This document shows, in pieces, positions 1 to 11,232 of a DNA stretch of 55,860 nucleotides. Source of the stretch: Zygnema cylindricum (lineage: Eukaryota > Streptophyta > Zygnematophyceae > Zygnematales > Zygnemataceae); assembly GCA_037447655.1 (NCBI GenBank), contig JBBHKE010001438.1, positions 194,810 through 250,669 on the forward strand, read 5' to 3'. The notes under the pieces are model-generated. The model had not been told where the DNA came from and did not search any database. It was given only the letters and a program-made list of their open reading frames with translations. Every line of letters begins with the position of its first letter. Within the stretch, counting starts at the first letter, position 1. Position numbers and translations under genes: made by a program.

Positions 1-250
1 CATCTGACAGTAGAGAGAGTAACTCTCAAACATATTTGACCGTAAAAACGGTGGGGTATTGATTACCGGACCAACCGGAAAAAGTCACTAAGAAAAAACG
101 ATATTAGAATCCCCTCAGGACCGACGTGTCCCCACGTTAGTCTGGCAGTTAAACAAACGATCCCGTCGTCACCAACACCGACTTTCACCCAATCCATTTT
201 AGATAGATCTCCGAAGAACTTAAGATATCAGGTTACCTCCTGTGTATTAA

Positions 251-253
<3 letters not shown>
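1..253. other. Unassigned AT-rich sequence
   Basis: No reading frame of note and no motif I can place. It could be the worn edge of an LTR that runs off the left of the window, but I could not align it to any LTR here. Confidence 0.4.

Positions 254-281
<28 letters not shown>
254..281. repeat. (CA)n microsatellite
   Basis: Uninterrupted run of about 14 AC units directly before an LTR fragment. In the related LTR at 9010 the corresponding outer edge is unique sequence, so the repeat has replaced or abuts the LTR edge here. Confidence 0.95.
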
Positions 282-284
<3 letters not shown>

Positions 285-705
285 ATAGATTTTACCTAAC
301 CCACTTTCAGCCACAACCACTGCTGCCCTAGCAAACAAATTGACGGTCTGATTGCACCCCTGTGCAGCCAGGACTCCCCTAAGATTATAGCAAAAAAGAA
401 TCACTGAAAAAGGCCAACCAGGCCATTAGTTATGGGGTGGCAAAAATGCCAGTTTATACAAACTCTCAATGAGAGAGATGACAGTCTACAAAAGTTTTCT
501 AAGTCCTAAACCCCTTTCACAACCCCTATCTACCATTGTACGATACAATCAAATCACTGTACAGTACAGAAAGGTACTACGACCGATGTACTTTCTATAC
601 GGCCTGTGTACGAGAAGGCCATTAAGTGGACGCGTGTCCACTTTTAACTCGTCCTTATGTTCTCCGAAATTCTCGCGACCGAATTTAATCTCTCCATAGG
701 TCGTA
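282..705 (-). repeat. B/G-type copia LTR fragment
   Basis: Closely follows the B left LTR at about 9055-9470 (shared blocks include CCTAACCCACTTT, AAAAAAGAATCACT and AAGTCCTAAACCCC) and more distantly G's LTR at 30783. It holds the U5/R side and part of U3 in minus orientation. Similarity fades after about 705, so hairpin and tRNA-like modules are missing. No coding sequence follows it. Confidence 0.75.
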
Positions 706-1330
706 CACGTCTCCACATTTTAATACGTTTCCGCTTTTAAAAATCCTGATTTTTTTTGACAAATATTACATTCAATTTTGGGCGCGAATCATCTTTCGCG
801 GTTTTCAAACGTCGGAATATAATAAGCTTACGTGGCACACCAAACAAAATTGATATACGACTGATTAATTGCGACCTAATGTAAAAAACAAAAACAAACA
901 ATAAAAAGTAAAATACCTATTCATCCCTGCACTGAAAAAATCAGTTTAGAACAGTCATCATTGGTGAAGTGTTTTTTTCTTTTATCTTGCCTAATGCCCA
1001 AAAGTACTCTAACGTACCAAAATTTGCCGGTAAAAAAATACATCGGCAGTGAAAAAACGGCCGTTTAGTTTGAAGGACCAACCTTTAAAATCTTTAAATG
1101 ACCGTCTACAGTGTCAGAATGAGGCTGGGTCGTACATCTGCCAATTTCGTACGCAAATCATATTTATGTGTATCACACTATCACCTAAACCACTGAATGT
1201 ATCCGCACTAAATCTTGAGTGTATCCGTACTAGAAAGTTAGTTGATTTGTTAGAATATTAATTTTTCGTTCATTGTGGTTACTTGCGTATTTCTCTTGTT
1301 TTTGTGTTTATGTATGCATATATATTTGTG
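706..1330. other. No gene; AT-rich unassigned DNA
   Basis: Only short chance frames. No LTR, tRNA-like or polyprotein similarity to the rest of the window was found. Confidence 0.5.
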
Positions 1331-1407
1331 TACACACACACATACACACACACACATCATATATACATTCATTACATACATATACATATACATACATACA
1401 TACATAC
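1331..1407. repeat. (CA)n / (CATA)n compound microsatellite
   Basis: CA units grade into CATA units. The last CATAC (1403-1407) is one copy of the target-site duplication of solo LTR C2; the second copy lies at 8879-8883. Confidence 0.9.
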
Positions 1408-2666
1408 TGCTGTCCATAGCCATTTCTAGCCATGGATTCACCTCGGAAGCACCACAGACTACCCAAAAACAGCCTACTTTGAATCAACACAGAATTATAC
1501 AGAATTATAAAATCAAGCTAAAACTACATCAACAGATAGCATCTAGGCTTTGGAATAACCTCACAAAGTTTTAGACAAATATAATTAACAGAGTGATCAC
1601 ATCATCTAGTCAAAGTTGCAAAAAAACAGTCTGCCAAAACTTTGATAAAACAGACTTACTTCACAATAAAGTAAAACACAGACCAGGCATACAATAGGAC
1701 TGAAAAACTGTGAAAATAATAATAATATAAAGAGGAACACACATGCAGAATTTCAGATAATTGTGCCAACAGATCTGAGAGTAATCCTTAGATAAAAATT
1801 ACCAAAAAACACCATAAACCGATTTTGGTCCAAAAGTTCCTATATCTTAAATTGACTAAGTCCTACAAATAAAACTAGAGCACACTACTGAATGTACGGA
1901 GGCATACCAGCCGTACGCTATCTACCAGCTTCCTCAATTAACGTAGATATACCCGAATACTTCAAGGTATGCCAAATTAAGTAAACGTACACAAATAATT
2001 AATTCACAAAAAGACAAAACAATGTTGAGCCAAATATTTACACCGACAACAAAATTGTATGCTGAGTCATTGCGTGTAACTCAACAAGACTCCACGAATC
2101 TCGACAAATAATCCGGGCCGTCCAAAAATAGATATCGTGTGATTGACGTGATTTCGCTTTCCCACTAGTTGAAAAATAACGGCGGCATATTCCGCCGTCC
2201 GTAACTCTTATCCGACACCCTTGATGTCGCGTCACGTGGTCACAAAAATACAAACGAAATCCACGCGAGTCGTCAAATATCCCACGACGTCGAGAAGCGA
2301 ATTCACGTCCACCTGCCAATATAATAATAGTACAACCAAAATCATTTCCAAACCGCAGATGCGTCCTTTGCATTAAATGCGGATTGTCACAAATATGGTA
2401 CACGTCATTTGTCATAAACGTCGCCTGTCGCATATAAAGTACATTTGTCCAAATTAGATGCTCCGTACCAGCGATGTACATTTCGTATACTTTACGTCAG
2501 ATCGCGTCGCAATCCGCCGTCCATTTCTTAACGCATTCCGCGCCACTCAATTACTCCATCACGTCCCTTTAATTTTACTCATACATTTACTCCCCCAATC
2601 CACAAATCCATTCGAACCTCCATTTGTACAACCACATTACTTCCAGTAATAATCTACGCACGAACC

Positions 2667-3688
2667 TGTTGGAATTTATAAATCTTTATTTCAGTTTATA
2701 GGGGTAAAAATAACTTAGGATATTTTTTCTAGTAATACTTACCTTAATTAGTGTTAGAGTAGCAAAAGGTACAGTAGAGTGTATATTGTACTTTTGCAGG
2801 GACACGTGTTGGCGAAAGAACGTATGCAGGTTTTTCGGAGTAGCGCCGATAGTCAAGCATACATGTCAAAAAGTTGACGATGCGATTCACATGATAGGAC
2901 AAACGCGATCTGTCCCGAGTATTCCGGAAACATATGATACAGATCAACGGTACCATCGTCAATCGAATCTATTCAAACGGACGCGATTCACCTGGGAACA
3001 CAAGCGTGATTCACGAGGGACCACAAGCGTGAGTCGCGTGGGACCACAAGTGACGAAGCACTCAGGTGCTTCATCTACACGACCACATTCGGTTGGACTT
3101 TAGCGGTCACCGCTGACTAAGCATTTGGAACGTTTTGTGTACGGTTAGAACGTTTTGTTTACAGTTCAATTTTCTGTAAATATTTGAATAACATTAGTTT
3201 GTCGTTTAGTGTGATATAAAATAGTGTTCTATTAATCAGGTTTTTAGAAAATAGTAATTAGGGTTTTTGAGGTACAGTGACGTACGGGTAGGATGCTTTG
3301 TCGTTAGTCAGGATAATAACCGTAGTAACGGTTACCCGAATTAGTGTAGATCAGTACATACACACTGTGAGTATATAAATAAGGACTTAGCCAATTTTGT
3401 AGTATCCAGTTTTGGGAACATGATTTTCTAAGGGCAGTTTTTGGGAAACCTCCAGACATCATATCTTATGTTTTACAAGGTCATTTGGGCTGCAATTTTG
3501 GGAATTGTCAGTTTACTGTATTTTGTATCATTGTATCAAATTTGAAACATATTGGGGTTCTGAGTCATATTTTGTGTCAGTTCAAAGCTGGATGTTGAGT
3601 AGGTACTTTGATAGTTTCTACTGTTTTTCATGTCTACTTCTACTACTACTGCTGGTTCACCGCTTGCAATAGTAGTTGTAGAACAACA
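2667..3688 (+). repeat. A 5' LTR
   Basis: Starts TGTTGGAATTT and ends AGAACAACA (TG...CA). It contains a TATA box and, unusually, the gag start codon at 3630 with the first 59 nt of gag. The same coding piece is present at the end of the 3' LTR, which proves it belongs to the LTR. Confidence 0.93.
3372..3380 (+). promoter_or_regulatory. LTR TATA box (element A)
   Basis: TATATAAAT about 250 nt before the gag ATG. The 3' LTR copy has TATATAAAA at the same place (about 8493). Confidence 0.6.
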
Positions 3689-5051
3689 GGTTATGGGCCT
3701 TTCGTCAAGAATTCCTATCTTCAATGGCCAAAAGTATGCGTACTGGGCGGCAATGGTTGAATCAGCGTTTGAAACTGCTGACTTATTGGGGGTCTTGGAT
3801 GGCTCCCTTGATGAAACAGATTCAACTTGGGCAAAAAATAATTCAATGGCAAGGAACAATCTAATTCTATGTATTTCAGAAAATTTGGTCATGTTCCGAC
3901 TGAAAATGAAGAAGGCGAGGGAGATTTGGACATCCCTCAAAATCGCTTTTGAGAAAGCGAATGTTCAAGAGGAGCTTTTGGTGGCTGGAAAAATTTGGGG
4001 ATACAAATACAAGGGGGGAACTATGGTTGAGTATTGTGACAATTTTCGTGCACTCATTGATGCTCACTCTTCTGCCGGGGGGTCATTTCTTGAGTTTCAA
4101 CAGGCGGCTTTGTTTATTAGAGGTCTCCCTAGTAGCATGAAGGGTGTGTCTGTTCAATTAAAGAGTCATGATAAAGCTAGCTGGTCATTTCAGTTAGCGT
4201 ATAATCTTATATTGGAGGAAGAAACAAACACTAAACTCCTTGAGGGAGAAGGAAAGGTTGAGGCACTTGCAACAGACTTTGACAAAAGAAATCAGTTTAA
4301 TCATAATAGGAATCAGTTTAACCAGAATCAGAATCAGTATAATCAGAGGCAGAATAGGCCATCTACTACTACTTGTTTCTATTGTTCTGAAAAGGGTCAT
4401 GGATACAGGTACTGTCCTAAACTGAAGAAGGCTAATGAGACAGGTTTATACAGGCCAGGTTGGCAACAGAGTCAGTATCACAGAGGTTTTTATGGAAACC
4501 CTTCTCGTGGAAATGCTATTTTTTCAGCTTTTGCAACTGATGCAAATGAGTCTCTCAGCTTCAATGAGCAAGAGGAGGCGGATTTATTTGCTATAGCGGC
4601 TGCCATGGAGGGTCGAAAGGATGCGGGATGGATCATGGACACGGGAGCATGTGCCTACATGTGTTGGAACAAGGCGGCTTTTACGAATTTGCAGCAAACA
4701 TCTCCAAAGAGTATCTACTATGCTTGCGGCATGAGTGTTCAAACCTCACCTCAGGGTGATGTATCATTGATGGTAGATGTGGGGGGGAAGTTGGTAGAGA
4801 GAACCCTTCACAATGTTTTGTATGTTCCAGATTTCAAGAAAAATCTTTTTTCTACATCATTAGTGGAGAGCAAAGTCTTTGAAGTTGTTCTGAAAGGAGG
4901 GAGACAGGTTGTTAGCAAGAAAGGGAAAGTTGCAGTAACAGGAACTAGAGATGCTAGCAAAATGTACCAGATGGACATGGATGAATATGAAGAAAATGAT
5001 GTTCTCTACTCAGTGTCGAATCTGATAATGAGTTGTGGTATAAGAGATTAG
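3630..5051 (+). pseudogene. A gag-protease portion of the copia polyprotein
   Basis: A 473-codon frame starting in the 5' LTR (MSTSTTTAGS). The capsid-like part is residues 1-210. An Asn/Gln-rich tract (about 221-243) precedes a CX2CX4HX4C zinc knuckle (C249, C252, H257, C262) for RNA binding. The aspartic protease active site is DTG at about 337-339. The frame ends at 5051 because of a one-base indel near 5015-5030; the integrase part continues in another frame. The product would be the structural Gag, plus the protease that cuts the polyprotein. The start is chosen because gag homologues in E begin at the equivalent ATG. Confidence 0.85.
3689..3700 (+). promoter_or_regulatory. A primer-binding site, half-tRNA initiator-Met type
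   Basis: GGTTATGGGCCT begins at the first base after the LTR. It is complementary to the anticodon arm of initiator tRNA-Met and not to the tRNA 3' end, the arrangement known for Drosophila copia and yeast Ty5. It is translated in frame within gag (Q-V-M-G-L). Confidence 0.85.
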
Positions 5052-6241
5052 GACACATGAATTATAATAGTCTAAAGAAAATGGTGAACTCGGGAAAAGT
5101 TGATGGAGTTTCTCTCACATCTCATCCTATAAAAACATGTGATGGTTGTTCACTAGGCAAGATTCACAAATTACCATTTCCACAGGAAACAGACCATAGA
5201 TCGGAAAAAGTTTTGCAGCTCATCCATTCTGATGTTCTCGGTCCTTCACAAGTGGCTTCGGCTGGAGGTGTCCACTATATGGTCACATTCACAGATGACT
5301 ACTCGAGGTACACCAAAGTTTACTTCATGCAACATAAGAGTGAAGTGTTTACTCACTTCAAACACTACAAAGCATGGGCGGAAAAGCTCCATGGGGTTCC
5401 AATATTGGCGCTAAGATCGGACAACGGGGGAGAATACACATCAAAGGAATTTGAAGAATTTCTCCTTCAAGAAGGTATCAGTCCCAATCTTATAGTTCCA
5501 TATACAACGGAACAAAATGGTGTTTCTGAGAGATTAAATAGGACATTGACAGAGAGTGCTCGGTCCATGCTTGCAGATAAAGGGCTAGATTCGAAATTCT
5601 GGGCTGAATCGCTTAATTCTGCTGTTTATATTAAAAATAGAATGGCTTCTAGGTCTGTTAGCACTACACCTTATGAGCTTTGGACAGGAGAAAAACCTGA
5701 TGTTAGTCACTTTAAGATCTTTGGCAACAAGTGTTTTATTTTAGATACTTCACAAGATAGATGGAAAATGGAGGCTAAAGGCTTACCTGGGATTTTCATG
5801 GGGTATGATGATAATGCGAAAGGATGTAGAGTCTTTGTACTTGAGAAACAGAAAGTGATTGTTTCTAGAAATATCCAGATTAAAGATGAACAGGATTTGG
5901 TTGACCTTTTTAAAGTGCCAGATCAACCGGCAAAGGAAAAGCAAGAATATGTCATTTTTCACCATACGCAGCGAGTCTACTTTCCACCGGCAAGTGCACC
6001 TCTTCCTTTAGTTCGTCTAGTGCCTTTACAAGATGCTTCACCACAAGCTACACCGCAGGTGGAAGAAACTACTACACATTTTTTCCCAGATCACGTTACG
6101 CGTCAAACTAAACAGAAAAATCAGAGGTTGCTGACAATCTCAACCCCAGAATTTCCGGGGGGAAAGAGATCTAGCAACCGTCTGCAAGTAAGCTCTCACT
6201 TTGATTTTTCTGCAGCTACAGAGGAACCTCTAACGATCTAG
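5033..6241 (+). pseudogene. A integrase portion (GAG-pre-integrase plus catalytic core)
   Basis: 402 codons in a frame shifted relative to 3630-5051. It opens with the HHCC zinc region (WYKRLGHMNY, then CDGC) and carries the DDE core: D in IHSDVLGP, D in RSDNGGEY, E in GVSERLNR. The integrase would insert the cDNA into chromosomes. It stops at an in-frame TAG (6239-6241) where element E has an Arg codon; translation past the stop continues straight into RT, so the stop is a lesion and not a domain boundary. Confidence 0.88.
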
Positions 6242-7795
6242 GAGGCCTTCTCATCACCTGAGAGAAATCAGTGGATCGAGGCGGCAAACGATGAAATGAA
6301 GTCCATTATGGAGGCACAAACATGGGAGCTAGTGGATCTTCCTCCGGGCAGGAAAGCCATCGGCAGCAAATGGGTATTCAAGGTGAAGCTGAACCCCGAC
6401 AACACCATCGAAAGGTATAAGGCCAAACTAGTGGCTAAGGGATATAATCAAAAAGAAAGTATTGACTTTGAGGAAACCTTCTCTCCAGTTGTTAGATTTC
6501 CCAATGTCAGAATTTTGCTAAGTCTAGCGTCTATAGAGAATATGGAAATACATCAGATGGATGTTAAAACTGCTTTCTTGCATGGAGAGTTAGTAGAAAC
6601 AATTTATATGAAACAACTAATGATGTATGTTGAAAAGTGAAAGGAAGAATTAGTGTGTAAATTGATGAAATCTTAATATGGGCTAAAACAAGCCCCGCGT
6701 CAGTGGAATCTGAAGTTAGATGAGTTTTTAACTGGGCTAGGTTTTAAGAGAATTAGCTCAAATCATTCTGTATATGTTCTACAAGGAAAGATGGGGTAAT
6801 TTACATTGCTGTATATGTGGATGATCTATTATTAATAAGTAAGTCAATGGATGAAATAAACCGCATTAAAGCGGCTTTAAGGTCTAGTTTCGAGATGAAA
6901 GACCTCGGTGAGGCTAAATATATCTTTGGAATACAGGTAGAAAGAGATAGAAACAAGAGGCTGATTTTGTTGACTCAGAAAGAAGCAATAGGTAACATGC
7001 TAGAAAGATTTGAAATGAAAGATGTGAAAGGATCCGTAACTCCCATGGAATTTAGGCAAAAATTCGAAGGAATTGATACAGATTCAGGCATAATTGTTGG
7101 TGAGAGTCTAGAGACAGGGGAGGAAGAGTTTATGGCATCAAAGCCATATAGACAGGTTGTTGGAAGTCTTATATATTTTATGAATTGTACGAGACCCGAC
7201 ATTGCGGCAGCTATGGGAGTCTTGAGTAGAAGTCTGCAAAATCCTAAAAGGGCAGATTGGGAAGCAGCGAAAAGAGTGTTGAGATATCTTGCAGGTACTC
7301 GAAATCTCAAGCTTGTTCTTGGAGGAGGAGAGGTGAAAATCTAGATGTGGAGCGATGCTAGCTATGGGGACAAGCCAAGCCGGAAATCTACGACCGGCTT
7401 CGTATTGAAGATTGGAGATGGAACTTGTTGCTGGAGTAGCAAATTACAAAAGGTTACAGCTCAATCCACAATTGAGTCAGAATATATGGCAGCAGCTTCC
7501 GCCCTGAAAGAGCTCCTATGGGTAAAGTCCATTCTACAAGAACTTCGGTATATGCAAACTAGCCCTCAAGCTATATGGTGTGACAACCAAGCTGCCATAG
7601 CAATTGCCTCTAACCCTACCCATCACTTTAAGAGCAAACACATGGATGTTAGACTTCACTTTGTTAGAGAAAAAGTACTTGCAAAAGTCGTTAAATTGTG
7701 TTATTACCAGATGAGAAGATGGTGGCTGACATGTTAACAAAAGCCCTTTCGCTCCTAAGTTACAGTTTTGCAGAGATGCTGTTGGACTAAGAGAG
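6242..7795 (+). pseudogene. A reverse transcriptase and RNase H, broken
   Basis: RT starts around EAFSSPERNQW and includes WVFKVKLNPD, the first catalytic region QMDVKTAFLHG and the YVDD box near 6812-6823. RNase H follows from 7345 (SDASYGD, SEYMA, WCDNQAA, HMDVR). Breaks: TGA at 6638-6640, TAA at about 6674, a frameshift near 6787, TAG at 7342-7344 (Gln codon in E) and a frameshift near 7705. All catalytic motifs can still be read, so decay is moderate. Confidence 0.85.
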
Positions 7796-7811
7796 TAACT
7801 GAGTCTAAAGA

Positions 7812-7821
7812 TTTAGGGGAG
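7812..7821 (+). promoter_or_regulatory. A polypurine tract
   Basis: TTTAGGGGAG directly before the 3' LTR; element E has the same ten bases at 26572-26581. Expected primer for plus-strand synthesis. Confidence 0.8.
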
Positions 7822-8818
7822 TGTTGGAATTTATAAATCTTAATTTCAGTTTATAGGGGTAAAAATAACTTAGGATATTTTTTCTAGTAATACTTACCTT
7901 AATAAGTGTTAGAGTAGCAAAAGGTACATTAGAGTGTATTGTACTTTTGCAGGGACACGTGTTGGCGAAAGAACGTATGCAGGTTTTTCGGAGTAGCGCC
8001 AATAGTCAAGCATACGTGTCAAAAAGTTGACGATGCGATTCACATGATCGGACTAACGGGATCTGTTTCGAGTATTTCGGAAACATATGATACAGATCGA
8101 CGGTACCATCGTCAATCAAATCTGTTCCAAAGGACACGATTCACCTGGAACCACGAGCGTGATTTGCGTGGGACCACAAGTGACGAAACACTCAGGTGCT
8201 TCGTACTACACGACCACATTCGGTTGGACTTTAGCGGTCACCGCTGACTAAGCATTTGGAACGTTTTGTGTACGGTTAGAACGTTTTGTGTACGGTTCAA
8301 TTTCTGTAAATATTTGAATAACATTAGTTTGTCGTTTAGTGTGATATAAAATAGTGTTCTATTAATAAGGTTTTTAGAAAATAGAAATTAGGGTTTTTGA
8401 GGTACAGTGACGTACGGGTAGGATGCTTTGTCGTTAGTCAGAATAATAACCGTAATAATGGTTACCTGAATTAGTGTAGATCAGTACATACACATTGTGA
8501 GTATATAAAAAAGGACTTAGCCAATTTTGTAGTATCCAGTTTTGGGAATATGATTTTCTAAGGGCAGTTTTTGGGAATCCTCCAGACATCATATCTTATG
8601 GTTTACTTGGTCATTTGGGCTGCAATTTTGGGAATTGTCAGTTTACTGTATTGTTTATCGCTGTTTCAATTTTGAAAGATATTGGGGTTTTGAGTCATAT
8701 TTTGTGTCAGTTCAAAGCTGGCTGTTGAGTAGGTACTTTGATAGTTTCTACTGTTTTTCATGTCTACTTCTACTACTACTGCTGGTTCTCCGCCTGCAAC
8801 ACTAGTTGTAGAACAACA
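7822..8818 (+). repeat. A 3' LTR
   Basis: Closely similar to 2667-3688 with scattered substitutions and short deletions. It ends after the duplicated gag start (ATG at about 8760) at ACAACA. Confidence 0.93.
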
Positions 8819-8883
8819 GAAACGTCGAGTGCTCATAAAATGTGACGTAAGTACGAAACAAACATTTCAAAAACAACACATAC

Positions 8884-9009
8884 AATAAACACACACACGT
8901 ACACGTACACTTATACACAAGTAAACGTACAAACGTACATATGTACACACGTACACACGCGCGCGCACGCACACACACACACGCATATTCACACACACCC
9001 ACACCCACA
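8884..9009. repeat. CA/CG/GTACAC-rich microsatellite
   Basis: Alternating purine-pyrimidine tract (AC, GTAC, GCGC units), the continuation of the microsatellite interrupted by C2. It could adopt Z-DNA. Element B begins at its right edge. Confidence 0.85.
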
Positions 9010-9736
9010 CATGCAATTATGTGTCCTCCATTGGACTATTGAAAATAGGAAGCCTCTAGATAGACTTTACCTAACCCACTTTTAGCCACAACCACACCTG
9101 CCCTAGCAAACAAATTGACAGTTTGACTTCATCCCCGTGCAGCTTAGACTCCCTTGAGTCCGTAACAAAAAAGAATCACTAAAAAAGGCAAACCAAGCCA
9201 TTAGTTATAGGGTGGAAAAAATGCCAATTTATACAAACTCTCAATGAGACAGATGACAGTCTACAAAAATTTTCTAAGTCCTAAACCCCTTTAACAACCC
9301 TATCTACCATTGTACGATATAATCAAATTACTGTACAGTATAGAAAGGTACTACGGTCGATGTACTTTTTATATGGCCTGTGTACGAGAAGGCCATTAAA
9401 TGGACGCGTGTCCACTTTTAACTCATCCTTATGTTTTCCGGAATTCTCACAATCGAATTTAATCTCTCCACGCGTCGGCATGTCACGCCATGTTCGAAAA
9501 ACGCCAAAGTGACCATTCTGGGATTTCGGCAACGATGTGTACAATCAGATCGTAAACCGACATTAAATATTTGTTGTCGAAACAAATGTCCGATTTATTT
9601 GTTTTGTGCGAGATCATGTTCACACTATATTTTAGTTAGTTCAATGTTCTTTCATTTGTCATTCTGTTAATCGGATTTAGGATCAAAACAAAGTATAAAT
9701 AATTAAAACACCCTATGTACTTTATCAAATTTCTAC

Positions 9737-9807
9737 GAGAGACCGGTTAAAGCTGACGGCTACGCCTTGCTCTGCCGGTCGGAGGTTCGAGTCATGCCAG
9801 ACTCAAC
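9737..9807 (+). promoter_or_regulatory. tRNA-like A/B-box block, antisense to element B
   Basis: D-arm-like GGTTAAAGCTGACGGC (9745-9760) and B box GGTTCGAGTC (9784-9793). Equivalent to the better-preserved copies in G. Confidence 0.65.
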
Positions 9808-9875
9808 CTTTTGTTGAGAGTGACTTATGTCACTTTTTAGTCCTGCCTATGGAGCTGAGGCAACCATGGCTCCAC

Positions 9876-9927
9876 CAATCTCTCTCTCCTTCAGTGACTA
9901 CAACAAGTATGGGGGCTAGTGAGATTG
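9876..9927 (-). other. LTR hairpin with conserved 16-nt core (B)
   Basis: Core at 9893-9908, reading ACTTGTTGTAGTCACT on the minus strand, flanked by CAATCTC / GAGATTG arms. Confidence 0.6.
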
Positions 9928-10022
9928 AGGCAGACTGTTTGCACTTCTTTTGTGGTTTTCCGCTAATATATTTAGACCAAGAAAATACCCTATAAATCTA
10001 GAATTTTCAACACTCCCCTTAT

Positions 10023-11232
10023 TTTCTAGTCTAACTTTAATTTTAGTTTTAGTCCACATTTTTCTCTGCAATGTTTTTACTTGGGAGAAGGCACTGGTTT
10101 TGTCATTATATCAACCACCATATCCTCATCAGATCTATATAAAAGATTCACAATCTTCTTCTTTACTTTTTCCCTCACAAAACTCAATCTTAAATCCATA
10201 TGCTTAGCCTTGAAAGGATGTTTTGGATTAGTTGCAATTGCAATGGCAGCTTGATTATCAAAAGACACTTCATGTACTCCCTCCTTCATATACCCCAATT
10301 CTTACACAAAGGACTTGACCCACATCAACTCTTTCATTACAGAACAAGAGGCCATGTACTTAGCCTCTATAGTGGACTAAGCAACCACATTTTGTTGCTT
10401 GTTGCTCTTACAACAAGCACCTTCCCCCACATACAACACATACCCAAAAGTGCATCTTCTAATAGGTGCATCCCCATAACTGGCATCACTCCAAGTGGTG
10501 ATGTCAGTGTGCTCCCCTCCCAAATGCAACTATAACTCTTTGGTTCCTTCCAGATATCTCATTACTCTCTTGGCTACCTCCCAATCTCTCTTCCTACGAT
10601 CGTTAAGACTCCAATTAAGGACTCCTACAGCTGCCGCTAAGTTTAGCCTTATACAGTTCATAAAGTAGATCAGACTTCTTCTCTCTTCTGGACTCATCTG
10701 ATCATCTAAGATCAACCCTCGTTATACACTCCCATCACTTATTTTCTTCAAGTCTATGGGAGTGGTAGAACTGTTTGCCTTTTCCATCTGGAATTTCTCG
10801 ACCATATTACCTATTGTTTTTTGAGTAAGTCCTATGATCCTTTCCCCCCTATTTCTCTCCATTTGGATTCCGAAAATATATCTTGCCCCCCCTAAATCCT
10901 TCATGTCAAATCTGCTTCTAAGATCTTTCTTTAGCTTATTGATCTTTTCCAAAGACTTACTTAACACCAACAAATCATCCACATAAATTGCAATAAAAAT
11001 AACACCATTTTATCTTCAAACATATAGATAAATGGTCAGAGCTGATCCGGATATATCCTAGACCATTGAGAAACTCATCTAGTTTTTTATTCCACTGGCA
11101 AGGAGCCTGGTTCATTCCATATAAGGACTTTATAAGCTTGCACACTTTGCTCTCTTCTCCTTCCTCCACGAACTCCTCTGGTTGTCGCATGAAAATTTCT
11201 TCCTCCAACTCACCATTGAGAAAGGTGATCTT
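10023..11232 (-). pseudogene. B RNase H and C-terminal RT remnant
   Basis: Read on the minus strand in several frames. 10975-11208 holds RT text EEEIFMRQPEEFVEEG and LIKSLYGMNQAP; 10722-10982 starts MDDLLVLSKS and holds KDLGGARYIFGIQMER; 10530-10715 holds the RT-RH junction; 10077-10298 holds RNase H (FDNQAAIAIATNPKHP, KHMDLRLSFV). The piece ends at 11232, where element C entered; the next upstream codons resume at 20356. Confidence 0.82.

Larger units (their letters stand above)
2667..8818 (+). mobile_element. A: full-length, inactivated Ty1/copia retrotransposon
   Basis: About 6.15 kb with both LTRs (1,022 and 997 bp), a primer site directly after the 5' LTR, a polypurine tract directly before the 3' LTR, and gag, PR, INT, RT and RH in copia order. 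Flanking 5-mers GAACC (2662-2666) and GAAAC (8819-8823) match at 4 of 5 bases and are taken as a worn TSD. It sits inside solo LTR C2. At least two frameshifts and several stops break the polyprotein, so this copy is dead. It is the sister family of element E. Confidence 0.95.
1408..8878 (-). mobile_element. C2: solo LTR of the C family, split by element A
   Basis: Its two parts (1408-2666 and 8819-8878) together align with the 1,422-bp LTRs of element C. Shared blocks include ATCGTGTGATTGACG, CGGCACCCTTGATGTCGCG-like text (2211-2230) and the terminal AAAAACAACA. Perfect 5-bp TSDs CATAC flank it (1403-1407 and 8879-8883). No primer site, polypurine tract or internal region adjoins either edge, so it is read as a solo LTR left by LTR-LTR recombination. 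The 147-codon frame at 2038-2481 (minus) lies wholly inside it and is not a gene. Confidence 0.85.
9010..10022 (-). repeat. B 3' LTR
   Basis: Starts TGCAATTATGTG and ends TTTTCAACA on the plus strand; followed by a minus-strand polypurine tract (CTCCCCTTATTTTC, 10023 on). Same family as the G LTRs. Confidence 0.88.

Noticed and set aside
1250-1574. Cys/Val- or Thr/His-rich frames over CA repeats (also 8802-9008)
   Set aside because: Translations of microsatellites.
2038-2481. 147-codon minus-strand frame
   Set aside because: Lies inside solo LTR C2; the matching part of C's LTRs has different, shorter frames. No known domain.
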